Source: UMGS172 sp045649545 (GTDB taxonomy: Bacteria; Bacillota; Clostridia; Oscillospirales; Acutalibacteraceae). Taken from it: a stretch of 64,000 bases of DNA. Below, one piece after another: positions 7,649 to 15,759 of the stretch (position 1 is its first letter; every line of letters begins with the position of its first letter). The position numbers and the translations under genes were made by a program. The stretch spans positions 1 to 64,000 of the forward strand of contig JAZRQE010000061.1 in NCBI GenBank assembly GCA_045649545.1. Direction: 5' to 3'. The notes beneath the pieces are model-generated. The model was not told the DNA's origin, made no database searches, and saw nothing but the letters and a program-made list of their open reading frames with translations.

Positions 7649-7677
7649 TTGCATTTTTCGTATTATTAAAGTATGAT
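7649..7677 (+). promoter_or_regulatory. Putative promoter of the Rnf-like operon
   Basis: TTGCAT (7649-7654), 17-base spacer, TATGAT (7672-7677), followed by a TAGGAG-type ribosome-binding site before ATG 7710. Confidence 0.5.
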
Positions 7678-7709
7678 ATTATTGTATAATAATATTAGGA
7701 GTGTAACCT

Positions 7710-8786
7710 ATGAAAAAATTATTCGCATTCTTATCAATTGCCCTTTGTATTGTTCTGTTAGCAGGCTGTGCAGGTACCCCTGTTATTTATCACATGGACT
7801 GTGACTGTTCGACTAACTCAAACACAAACAGTTCTGAACAAACAAGCACCGTTGCGCCTGCTGAAGGTGACCTTAAAACCGGTTTAGCTATCGTTACCGG
7901 CATTAAGGAAAGCAGTAATGCCGCCGCCGATAAAAACGGCGAAGGTAAATACGATGTTACAATGGTTGCTGTTTTGGTAGACAAGGACGGAATTATCCGC
8001 GACTGTATTATTGACGGAATTGCAACCTCGGTTAAATTTGATACGACCGGTAAAATCACCTCTGACCTTACCAAAGCCCCCCAAACTAAAAATGAACTGG
8101 GTGACAACTACGGTATGGTTGCCTACGGCGGTGCAAAGGCTGAATGGAACGTTCAGGCTGCCGCTTTGGCTAAATTTGCTATAGGTAAAACTGTTAAGCA
8201 ATTACGCGAAGGTGCAGTTGACGAAACCGGCAAGGCTCCCGCAGGCAGTGATTTGGCTTCTTCTGCTACCATTTACCTCGGCGGATATGTTTCGGCTATT
8301 GAAACCGCTGTAGCAAAGGCTACTAACCTCGGTGCAAAATCGGGCGACACCTTAAAAATGGCTACAGTAACCGCAATCAATGGTAGTGCATCTGCCACTG
8401 CCGAAAAGGCAGGTACAACCCAGCTTGATGCAACTGTTACTGCCCTTACTTTGAAAGACGGTGTTATCACATCTTGTGCTATTGACGCCGTACAAGCAAA
8501 GGTTAACTTTGACGCAACAGGTAAAGTGACTTCCGACCTCACCGCCTGGGTTAAAACCAAGAACGAGCTTGGTAAGGACTACGGTATGGTTGCTTGGGGT
8601 CAGGCTAAATTTGAGTGGAACGAGCAGGCTGCTTCGTTTGCAAAATACGTTACCGGTAAAACTGCCGCTCAGGTAGCAGGTATTGCCGTTAACGAAAAAA
8701 CCGTTCCCACCGAAGCAGATTTGACGGCTTCGGTTACCATTGCTATCGGCGATTTCAAAGCTTTAATTGACAAAGCCGCTAAATGA
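7710..8786 (+). CDS. Lipoprotein with two FMN-bind-like repeats, first gene of the Rnf-like operon
   Basis: 358 residues: lipoprotein signal with lipobox 'LLAGC', an Asn/Ser/Thr linker, then two homologous units of about 145 residues. Each carries a matching segment, 'TKNELGDNYGMVAYG' near residue 126 and 'TKNELGKDYGMVAWG' near 283. Each unit resembles the extracellular FMN-bind fold. Unit 1 ends in 'DLASSATI', close to the flavinylation consensus D-x-x-S-G-A-T; unit 2 has the weaker 'DLTASVTI'. I infer an outer-face electron carrier, possibly flavinylated by the ApbE encoded 4 bp overlapping downstream. No biochemical role is proven for such a protein. Confidence 0.75.
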   Translation: MKKLFAFLSIALCIVLLAGCAGTPVIYHMDCDCSTNSNTNSSEQTSTVAPAEGDLKTGLAIVTGIKESSNAAADKNGEGKYDVTMVAVLVDKDGIIRDCIIDGIATSVKFDTTGKITSDLTKAPQTKNELGDNYGMVAYGGAKAEWNVQAAALAKFAIGKTVKQLREGAVDETGKAPAGSDLASSATIYLGGYVSAIETAVAKATNLGAKSGDTLKMATVTAINGSASATAEKAGTTQLDATVTALTLKDGVITSCAIDAVQAKVNFDATGKVTSDLTAWVKTKNELGKDYGMVAWGQAKFEWNEQAASFAKYVTGKTAAQVAGIAVNEKTVPTEADLTASVTIAIGDFKALIDKAAK

Positions 8787-9808
8787 AAAAATTAATTTCT
8801 CTAATTCTTTGCTTGGTACTGCTTGGCGGTTGTTCGGCTTTTGTCGAAAAACCGTCCGGCAAAAAGCAGTACTCTGCCACGTTTTTGGATTTGTTCGACA
8901 CTGTAACCACTATGGTAGGCAAAGCCGAAAGCAAACAAGCCTTTGAAACTTCGGTTAAACCTATTCGTGACGAGCTTGAGCGTTACCATAAGTTTTTTGA
9001 TATTTATGAGCAATATGAGGGTATCAATAACTTAAAAACGGTTAACGATAAAGCATCTATTTCACCGGTAATGGTTGACGCCGTGATTTTAGACCTGTTA
9101 CAAGACTGCAAGGATTATTACACCGCTACAAACGGTGTGTTTAACCCTGCTATGGGCAGTGTTTTAAAGCTGTGGCACGATGCTCGCGAAGACGGTGTTA
9201 ACGACCCTGCAAACGCCTATTTACCCGATTCTGACGCTTTAACTAAAGCAAGTCAGCATATGAACCCCGACAATATTATTTTAGACCGCGAAAGTTTAAC
9301 TGTTTTTATCAGCGACCCAGAGCTTAAAATAGACGTCGGTGCCATTGCTAAAGGTTGGGCAGTTCAAAAGGTGTGCGAAAACGCACCCGAGGGTTTGCTC
9401 ATAAGCGTGGGCGGTAACGTTTATGCTACCGGGCCTAAAGACGAAAAAGGCACCGCTTGGTCGGTAGGTATTCAAGACCCAAAAGGCGGAAATAACCTAC
9501 ACGTGCTTAATGTTACTTCGGGCAGTGTGGTTACAAGTGGCAGTTATCAACGCGCATTTGCTGTTGACGGCAAACTGTACCACCATATAATCGACCCGGT
9601 AACACTATACCCTAGCGAACTTTGGACCTCGGTCACAATTGTTTGCGAGGATTCCGGTCTTGCCGACGTGCTTTCAACCTCGTTGTTCTTACTCGACCGC
9701 GAGCAAGGTCAGGCATTATTAGACAAATTCGGTGCAAAGGCTTTATGGGTTGATGCAAAGGAAAACTTATATTACAGCCCCGGTTTTCGGGATTTAATTC
9801 GAAATTGA
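8783..9808 (+). CDS. apbE: FAD:protein FMN transferase (ApbE)
   Basis: 341 residues with lipobox 'LLGGC', so anchored on the outside. ApbE attaches FMN from FAD to Thr/Ser in flavinylation motifs of secreted or membrane redox proteins. Visible family features are 'VGAIAKGWA', 'ISVGGNVYATG' and 'TSGSYQRAF' followed by 'HHIIDPVT', which form the FAD and Mg2+ site. The start ATG overlaps the stop of the lipoprotein gene (ATGA). The genes encoding RnfD and RnfG, classic ApbE targets, follow in the same operon, so its substrates are probably encoded beside it. Confidence 0.93.
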   Translation: MKKLISLILCLVLLGGCSAFVEKPSGKKQYSATFLDLFDTVTTMVGKAESKQAFETSVKPIRDELERYHKFFDIYEQYEGINNLKTVNDKASISPVMVDAVILDLLQDCKDYYTATNGVFNPAMGSVLKLWHDAREDGVNDPANAYLPDSDALTKASQHMNPDNIILDRESLTVFISDPELKIDVGAIAKGWAVQKVCENAPEGLLISVGGNVYATGPKDEKGTAWSVGIQDPKGGNNLHVLNVTSGSVVTSGSYQRAFAVDGKLYHHIIDPVTLYPSELWTSVTIVCEDSGLADVLSTSLFLLDREQGQALLDKFGAKALWVDAKENLYYSPGFRDLIRN

Positions 9809-9817
9809 GGAACAATT

Positions 9818-11128
9818 ATGAAACGACTTTTTTTCGGCGGAATTCATCCCCGCTATAATAAAGAAATGTCCCAAAGTACCGATAACCTTACAACCGTTAC
9901 ACCTAATCAGGTTGTAATTCCTTTAAAACAGCATATCGGTGATGTTTGTCAACCGTTAGTTAAGGTGGGCGACCGTGTGCTTAAAGGACAAAAAATCGGT
10001 GACGGCGAAGGTATGTGTGTACCCGTTCACGCTTCGGTTTCGGGTACTGTTTCGGCAATCGAGCCGAGAATTCACCCAAACGGACAAACAATAGACGCTA
10101 TAGTTATCGACAATGATTTTAAAAACGAAACGGTTGAGTTTGTCGGTTGTGACACTCCGTTAGAAGATTTGGATTCGGACTCTTTAGTTCAGACTATCCG
10201 CGAAGCAGGAATTGTTGGTATGGGCGGTGCAGCTTTCCCGTCAAATATCAAGGCATTAACCTCTATAGGAAACATTGACACCATTATTGCTAACGCCTGT
10301 GAATGTGAGCCTTATATTACCGCTGACGACACGTTGTTAAAAACCGACCCCGCACCTGTAATTGACGGTGTTTTAATTCTTCAACGTTTGCTTTCTCCGA
10401 AGAGAACAGTAATCGCCATTGAAGACAACAAAAAAACAGCAATCAAAATTCTAAAAGCGTTTGCGAAAAAGAACCCGTCGATTGAAATTGTTGTGTTACC
10501 AACACGTTATCCCCAAGGCTCGGAAAAACAGTTAATTCAAGCCGTTACCGGCAGGCAGGTGCCTCCGGGCGGATTGCCTATTGATGTCAATTGTGTTGTG
10601 TTCAACGTTTCAACCTTTGCCGCAATTAATAATGCGGTAAGGTTGGGTAAGCCTTTAACCGAACGTATTGTCACCGTCACAGGTGAAGGTGTTCGCGACC
10701 CGCAAAACTTCATAGTCCCCATCGGCACCTCGTTTGAAGATTTAATCAACGCCGCCGGCAGACTAACGGAAGACGTTGACCGCGTTTTAAACGGCGGACC
10801 GATGATGGGTGTTGCTCAAGCCGACCTTTCTGCCCCCGTAGTTAAGGCAACCAACGCTGTTTTGTGCCTTAAAAAAGACCCTAACTTTAGGGTTGAAAAT
10901 TCGGTTTGTATCCGTTGCGGAAAATGTTCCGACGCATGCCCTATGCGTTTGAAACCGCTTTATATTGCCCGCTACGTCAACGCCGGTAACGTCCCTGAAG
11001 TCAAGCGTTTAAATGTTACCGACTGTATGGAATGCGGTATTTGTTCTTACACCTGCCCCGCAAAATTACCCTTGACTGAGAAATGCCGCGAAGGGAAAAA
11101 GATGATAAAGGAGGAAGATGAAAAATGA
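9818..11128 (+). CDS. rnfC: Electron transport complex subunit RnfC
   Basis: 436 residues, normal for Clostridial RnfC. The N-terminal barrel-sandwich domain is followed by an NADH/FMN-binding domain with a 'GMGGAAFPSNIK' loop. Two C-terminal ferredoxin-type clusters are present: Cys364, 367, 370, 374 ('CIRCGKCSDACP') and Cys403, 406, 409, 413 ('CMECGICSYTCP'). In Rnf complexes RnfC is the cytosolic NADH-facing subunit. It normally exchanges electrons with RnfB, whose gene is absent here. The gene overlaps rnfD by 4 bp. Confidence 0.95.
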   Translation: MKRLFFGGIHPRYNKEMSQSTDNLTTVTPNQVVIPLKQHIGDVCQPLVKVGDRVLKGQKIGDGEGMCVPVHASVSGTVSAIEPRIHPNGQTIDAIVIDNDFKNETVEFVGCDTPLEDLDSDSLVQTIREAGIVGMGGAAFPSNIKALTSIGNIDTIIANACECEPYITADDTLLKTDPAPVIDGVLILQRLLSPKRTVIAIEDNKKTAIKILKAFAKKNPSIEIVVLPTRYPQGSEKQLIQAVTGRQVPPGGLPIDVNCVVFNVSTFAAINNAVRLGKPLTERIVTVTGEGVRDPQNFIVPIGTSFEDLINAAGRLTEDVDRVLNGGPMMGVAQADLSAPVVKATNAVLCLKKDPNFRVENSVCIRCGKCSDACPMRLKPLYIARYVNAGNVPEVKRLNVTDCMECGICSYTCPAKLPLTEKCREGKKMIKEEDEK

Positions 11129-12066
11129 ATCTTACAGTAACCTCCTCCCCTCATATCAGAAGTAAATTCCGCATTAACAAAATTATGCTTGATGTGGTAA
11201 TCGCCCTTATCCCCGCTTTGGTTGTCGGCGTTGTTATTCTCGGGCTTCGTGCCTTGCTTGTTGCCGCCGTTTCGGTTGTTTCGGCAGTAGTATTTGAGGC
11301 TTTGTGGTGCTTAATCACCAAACGCAAATTAACCGTTGTCGACGGCTCTGCCGCCGTTACCGGATTGTTGCTTGCTATGACCTTGCCGGTAACAGTTCCA
11401 ATCTGGCAGGTTTTAGTCGGAAACTTTTTTGCAATTATAATAATAAAGGCACTTTTCGGCGGTTTGGGTCAAAACATTTTTAACCCTGCCTTAGCCGCCC
11501 GTGCATTTTTGATGCTTATTTTCCCGTTAGGAATCACCCGTTACGAAGGATTAGATGGTGTTACCTCTGCAACACCCTTGCACCACATGGTAATGCCTTC
11601 AATACCTAACGAAAGTTTGCTTAATATGTTTTTGGGCAAATGCCCCGGCTCTATCGGTGAAATTTCCGCATTGGCTTTAATTTTAGGCGGTGTGTACTTG
11701 TGTTTAAGAAAGGTTATTTCGCCGAGAATTCCGTTGGCTTACATAGGCACACTCGCTGTGTTGTCTTTAGTTTTTTATAAAACTGATAATGCACTTATTT
11801 GGTCGGCATACAACGTACTTTCGGGCGGATTAATGTTAGGTGCTATCTTTATGGCGACCGACTATGTAACCTCACCCGTTACCCATTTGGGACAAATTCT
11901 TTACGGTGTCGGTTGCGGTGCTTTGACACTTGTTTTCCGCTATTTCGGTCTTTTCCCCGAAGGTGTCACCTACGCAATCCTTTTAATGAATGCAATCACT
12001 TGGTTCATTGACCGTTATACCGGTTTTGCCCGCTTCGGCGTTAAGAAAGGAGGCGGCAAGGAATGA
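11125..12066 (+). CDS. rnfD: Electron transport complex subunit RnfD
   Basis: 313 residues, about nine membrane helices, of the NqrB/RnfD family. The covalent-FMN segment 'DGVTSATPL' is present near residue 150, with the Thr of 'SAT' the expected FMN attachment point. 'GGLGQNIFNPA' and 'GAIFMATDYVTSP' are characteristic RnfD sequences. It sits in the membrane and helps carry electrons across. Translation is coupled on both sides through ATGA overlaps with rnfC and rnfG. Confidence 0.95.
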   Translation: MNLTVTSSPHIRSKFRINKIMLDVVIALIPALVVGVVILGLRALLVAAVSVVSAVVFEALWCLITKRKLTVVDGSAAVTGLLLAMTLPVTVPIWQVLVGNFFAIIIIKALFGGLGQNIFNPALAARAFLMLIFPLGITRYEGLDGVTSATPLHHMVMPSIPNESLLNMFLGKCPGSIGEISALALILGGVYLCLRKVISPRIPLAYIGTLAVLSLVFYKTDNALIWSAYNVLSGGLMLGAIFMATDYVTSPVTHLGQILYGVGCGALTLVFRYFGLFPEGVTYAILLMNAITWFIDRYTGFARFGVKKGGGKE

Positions 12067-12659
12067 AAAAGACACTTATCGTCACTCTCTCGGTAATTCT
12101 TGGTATCAGTATTATACTTTTAGCCGCCGCTTTCGGATTAAAAACCGTTACCCACAACAATACCCAAAAAGAACACGTTAAACTTTTGGAAATGCTGTTA
12201 CCCGACGGCAAAGATTTTGTAAAAGTTGACTATGACGGCCAAGACGCCAACATTAAATCGGTACACAAAGCAGACAACGGCTATGTTATTGAGACCGTAA
12301 CAATGGGCTATGCCGGTGAAATAACAATGTTTGTCGGTGTTAATAATCAAGGTTCCGTTACGGGTCTTGTAGTGCGTGAAGCACACGAAACCAACAGTTT
12401 GGGTAACGAAATATTGACCGACCACGTGTTTTTATCACAGTTTTTAAACAAAACCGGTACATTTACCGTCGGCACAGTCGGTGAGGATGCTTTTTCAGGT
12501 GCTACCGGCACTGCCGACTCTACCGGAAATGAAATCGCTATTGACGGAATTTCGGGTGCGACCGTTTCATCTAAAGCGGTAGCCCGCTCGGTCAACTCGG
12601 CTATCGGTTATGTCACGGGTGCAGACGTTGAGTCGTCGGCTACTGAATGGGGAGGTTGA
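12063..12659 (+). CDS. rnfG: Electron transport complex subunit RnfG (FMN-bind protein)
   Basis: 198 residues: one N-terminal membrane anchor and an extracytoplasmic FMN-bind domain. The flavinylation motif 'DGISGATVSS' lies near residue 160, with FMN expected on the Thr of 'SGAT'. 'EAHETNSLGNEI' is the usual upstream family signature. A second 'FSGATG' near residue 146 resembles the motif but lacks the usual context. This is the outer-face flavoprotein of the Rnf chain and a probable substrate of the operon's ApbE. Confidence 0.93.
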   Translation: MKKTLIVTLSVILGISIILLAAAFGLKTVTHNNTQKEHVKLLEMLLPDGKDFVKVDYDGQDANIKSVHKADNGYVIETVTMGYAGEITMFVGVNNQGSVTGLVVREAHETNSLGNEILTDHVFLSQFLNKTGTFTVGTVGEDAFSGATGTADSTGNEIAIDGISGATVSSKAVARSVNSAIGYVTGADVESSATEWGG

Positions 12660-12664
12660 GATTC

Positions 12665-13096
12665 ATGAAAAAACACGATTTATTCGGTTTATTTCTCGCC
12701 GTTGTCACGGGTGTTTCGTTGCTCGCGGCAATGCTTATCAGAGCGTTCTTGCCCCACATCATTCTTCCCACATTCGACTCAATGGCAATATTGGTATTGT
12801 CACTTATAGCACTTGTGTTGGACAGTTACATTGCTAAAGACAGAAAAAGAATGTATTGGTTTATCCCCTTATATTCGGCACTGATTTTCGGTATTTTCCC
12901 CTGGGTTGCCTGCTTCTCGACCTATATTGATGCGATAAAATTCGCGATATTAGGTGCGGTTATTTCTACCGTTGTGACATTTATTTTTGATGTGATTAAA
13001 AGCCGTCTTTCGGTGACACCCGCAACCAAAATTGCGCCGTTAATCAGCGGTTTCGGTATCTACCTTGCCGCACAGTGCTTAATGGGAATTATTTAA
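12665..13096 (+). CDS. Small membrane protein in the place of rnfE/rnfA
   Basis: 143 residues from ATG 12665 with GGAGGTTGAG at 12652-12661; an upstream in-frame start (12647) lies inside rnfG. Four or five hydrophobic helices are visible, including a 'FPWVACFSTYID' segment. It sits where complete Rnf operons have rnfE, rnfA and rnfB, but it lacks their recognisable motifs ('LGLCP'-type) and is shorter than RnfA/E (about 190-200 residues). It has only two cysteines, Cys83 and Cys138. I do not recognise a family. Its coupling to rnfG suggests it belongs to the complex; a terminator follows it. Confidence 0.8.
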   Translation: MKKHDLFGLFLAVVTGVSLLAAMLIRAFLPHIILPTFDSMAILVLSLIALVLDSYIAKDRKRMYWFIPLYSALIFGIFPWVACFSTYIDAIKFAILGAVISTVVTFIFDVIKSRLSVTPATKIAPLISGFGIYLAAQCLMGII

Positions 13097-13110
13097 ATCT
13101 AACAAACAAA

Positions 13111-13146
13111 AAAGACCGTTCGAACAAACTGTTCGAACGGTCTTTT
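13111..13146. terminator. Bidirectional intrinsic terminator after the Rnf-like operon
   Basis: Perfect 15-bp stem AAAGACCGTTCGAAC / GTTCGAACGGTCTTT with loop AAACT. It separates the operon from the convergent VanZ-like gene. Confidence 0.92.
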
Positions 13147-13148
13147 AC

Positions 13149-13655
13149 TTATTTACTTTTGTTTTTCTGCCTTACGGTCAAAATCTTTTTAATAAACCAC
13201 ATTAAAACAAGAAAACATATTGTTCCCACAACACCGCCCAAGGTGTCAATCACAACATCAACGAACTGACAACTTCTGCCCGGAACGAAAATCTGATGTA
13301 TTTCGTCACCCACAGCATAAAGACAGCAAAAAAATCCCGGTAGCCAGTAAATGAATTTTTGTTTTAAATTAAACGCACGGACTGTGTTGGCTGCCAAGAA
13401 ACCCAACACAACATATTCAATAAAATGTGCCATTGTCCTGACGAATACTTGCCAATTTTCTATGATGCTATGCTGTTGTGCAGGCGGAAGTTTTACAAAA
13501 TCGCGGTTAACCGTTTCGGCGATTTTTTTAATAATCTGTCCGCTGGTGTTAGCCGATGTTCCGGCACTTTCACTTGACAAAACAAAAATAAAAACCATCC
13601 AACCTAAAAGCAACAAGACCGAAACGATACGGTCAATATAAACTTTTTTACTCAA
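13149..13655 (-). CDS. VanZ-like family membrane protein
   Basis: About 168 residues with four membrane segments. It carries the VanZ-family signatures 'FVLSSESAGTS', 'HFIEYVVLGF' and 'DEIHQIFVPGRSCQFVDV', then 'DTLGG'. The family is named for teicoplanin-resistance VanZ, but most genomic members have unknown roles at the cell envelope. The preferred start is TTG 13655, which has AAAGGGG at 13670-13664 at ideal spacing; a GTG at 13697 would add 14 residues but lacks such a site. No vancomycin-resistance genes are nearby. Confidence 0.85.
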   Translation of the reverse strand: MSKKVYIDRIVSVLLLLGWMVFIFVLSSESAGTSANTSGQIIKKIAETVNRDFVKLPPAQQHSIIENWQVFVRTMAHFIEYVVLGFLAANTVRAFNLKQKFIYWLPGFFCCLYAVGDEIHQIFVPGRSCQFVDVVIDTLGGVVGTICFLVLMWFIKKILTVRQKNKSK

Positions 13656-13789
13656 CAATATCGCCCCTTTCACACTGTTACCCAATAATTTTACCACAAA
13701 CCAACATTAAATACAACAATTTTTGAATATACCGTTCCTTTCAAGTCCAAAATATACTTGCAAAATATACTATTTAAAGGCGGTAACAA

Positions 13790-14410
13790 ATGAAAAAACT
13801 GTTTTGGTTTGCAATATCCCTCTCTTCTGCGTTCGTTGTTTTCTGTTTGGTAGCTTTTTTATGTCTTATTTTGTCGAATTTAGGCAACCGCACCGATACC
13901 ACGCCTAAAAACAACACTTCAACCGTAAAACCAAACGCCGAAACCGTGTCGGTAGCGGTTATTTTTCACGACGAAAATAAAACTTTTTTGTGCGACCTTG
14001 AAATCACCCCGAAACTCGAAAAAATAATTTCTCATTCGGTTGAAATTGACAGAAATAACGCCGATTTTGACAACGATATTGTTTTAAACGAGGGGGTTTA
14101 TCCGTTTATAGGCAAATGCCTTAAGGAGAACGCCCCGAATACCAAAAAATATATCTTTACCGATTCTAAAAATTTACGTGAAATTGCTGACATATCTAAA
14201 GGAATAGTGTATAATTATAATTTAGAGGGTGAAACGCTTTTGACCGGCAATCAATTACTCCAACGGTTGGACGGCGAACTTTTTGAAAGTGCCTGCCGTC
14301 AGGTTGTTTTTGAAACCTTCTCGGGAAATTTAGAAAAAATCTTTCAGTTTATTACCGATAACACGGTTAATAACCTGTCTTATCCTGCCGTGTACTCCGC
14401 GTATTATTAA
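13790..14410 (+). CDS. Hypothetical membrane-anchored extracellular protein
   Basis: 206 residues from ATG 13790, preceded by AAAGGCGGT. One N-terminal membrane segment (about residues 5-31), a Thr/Asn-rich linker, then an extracytoplasmic domain. The stretch 'NLREIADISKGIVYN' followed by 'LTGNQLLQRLDGE' is faintly reminiscent of the later part of LytR-CpsA-Psr (LCP) domains, but the conserved arginines are not obvious and the protein is short. It is followed after about 20 bp by a transglutaminase lipoprotein gene, so the two may be a unit. Confidence 0.65.
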   Translation: MKKLFWFAISLSSAFVVFCLVAFLCLILSNLGNRTDTTPKNNTSTVKPNAETVSVAVIFHDENKTFLCDLEITPKLEKIISHSVEIDRNNADFDNDIVLNEGVYPFIGKCLKENAPNTKKYIFTDSKNLREIADISKGIVYNYNLEGETLLTGNQLLQRLDGELFESACRQVVFETFSGNLEKIFQFITDNTVNNLSYPAVYSAYY

Positions 14411-14432
14411 TTGTTTATAAGAGGTAAAAGTT

Positions 14433-15665
14433 TTGAAGAAGTTATTATCATTGTTACTTATAACGGTGCTTTTGATAAGCGCTACGGGTTGTGATTTTTC
14501 GTTTTTAGATGAGGTTGGTGTTTCTGACTCTGCTGAAATCACCGAGGCTGACTCAGTTTCCAGCCTTGATATTTATCCAACCAACAATAAATTCTCATTA
14601 GTCGGCAAGTTTGAACGTTCAGGCTACAACCAACTAAATGACAAACAAAAAGGTGTATACATATTAATGGATAATGCCATTTTTAATATGCAAACCGGCT
14701 ACATATCTTTGGGAAATGCTAACGACAAAGATATTACTATTGCCTTCCTTGCGTTAAGAAACGACCGACCGGAATATTTCTGGTTGCCGACATCATACGC
14801 ATTAAGAACAAAAGGCTTAACCGGTGAAATTTGTTTTGCCAAAACCGATAAAGATTGGCTATACACCGCAACCGAAAGGAAAAATTTTGAAAACAAGATA
14901 CTTAAAATCTTAACCGAAATCAGTCAAAACTTTTTAGGTAACGAAACCGAATACGCTCGCGAGGTTTTGGCTCACGATACTCTTGTTTCCCGACTTGAAT
15001 ACGACTCCAAAAACGTCAACAACTATGAAAACAACCATTCGGCTTGGGATATTGTAGGTGCTTTTCTAAACGGCAAAGCCGTTTGCGAGGGCTATGCAAA
15101 ATCTATGCAGGTTTTAGCCTTTATGTCGGGACTCAACTGTTCTACGGTAACCGGTGTTTCAGTAGAACCGCACATGTGGAACGTTATAAATATTGAAAAC
15201 AGTTGGTATCACCTTGACCCGACCGCCAACGACACCGACAACAGTTCGTATCACTTTTTCTTTAACGTGACAACTGAATATATTTTAAAAAGTTGTACCA
15301 TTGACCCTATCTTTGACCCTGCGACCAACACCGATACAATCAACCGCGGTAACATATTTTTGCCCACATGTACCGCAACCGAATACAACTATCACGTTGT
15401 AAATTCGCTTTATATCGCAGAAAAATCTCAAGTTGAGTCAACCGTTGTCAGTATGCTTTGTGAAGCTCGACGTTCAGGACAAAAAATGGTTGAGTTTGCG
15501 GTTTCCCCTGAAATGAATTTCGTTTTCGGCTCTGACGATGCCGCAAAAACCTTTAAAATTGAGCGTTGCATTTCAATTGCCAACGCCGAACTCGGCTCAA
15601 AACGAATAAGAAAATACAGTTACGGTGGTGTAAAAGGTGCTTTGGGATTTATGATTTCGTGGTAA
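14433..15665 (+). CDS. Transglutaminase-like lipoprotein
   Basis: 410 residues from TTG 14433 with GAGGT at 14421-14425. Lipobox 'SATGC' near residue 20. A transglutaminase core spans about residues 190-285, with the catalytic triad visible: Cys in 'KAVCEGYA', His in 'PHMWNVI' and Asp in 'YHLDPT'. Such secreted domains act as cysteine peptidases or cross-linking enzymes at the cell surface. The C-terminal 130 residues have no motif I know. The target is unknown. Confidence 0.85.
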   Translation: MKKLLSLLLITVLLISATGCDFSFLDEVGVSDSAEITEADSVSSLDIYPTNNKFSLVGKFERSGYNQLNDKQKGVYILMDNAIFNMQTGYISLGNANDKDITIAFLALRNDRPEYFWLPTSYALRTKGLTGEICFAKTDKDWLYTATERKNFENKILKILTEISQNFLGNETEYAREVLAHDTLVSRLEYDSKNVNNYENNHSAWDIVGAFLNGKAVCEGYAKSMQVLAFMSGLNCSTVTGVSVEPHMWNVINIENSWYHLDPTANDTDNSSYHFFFNVTTEYILKSCTIDPIFDPATNTDTINRGNIFLPTCTATEYNYHVVNSLYIAEKSQVESTVVSMLCEARRSGQKMVEFAVSPEMNFVFGSDDAAKTFKIERCISIANAELGSKRIRKYSYGGVKGALGFMISW

Positions 15666-15759
15666 TTTCCACAATTTAACAATCTGTAACACATTATTAA
15701 TATTTATATGTTATTATTTGTATATTATTGTTTACATACCAACCTTAAGGAGAATATAA

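Noticed and set aside
12665..13096. Call as RnfE or RnfA
   Set aside because: Too short and lacking the conserved LGLCP-type Cys motif and helix pattern.
13149..13655. Vancomycin/teicoplanin resistance determinant
   Set aside because: VanZ-like proteins are widespread without van clusters; none of vanA/H/X/R/S is nearby.
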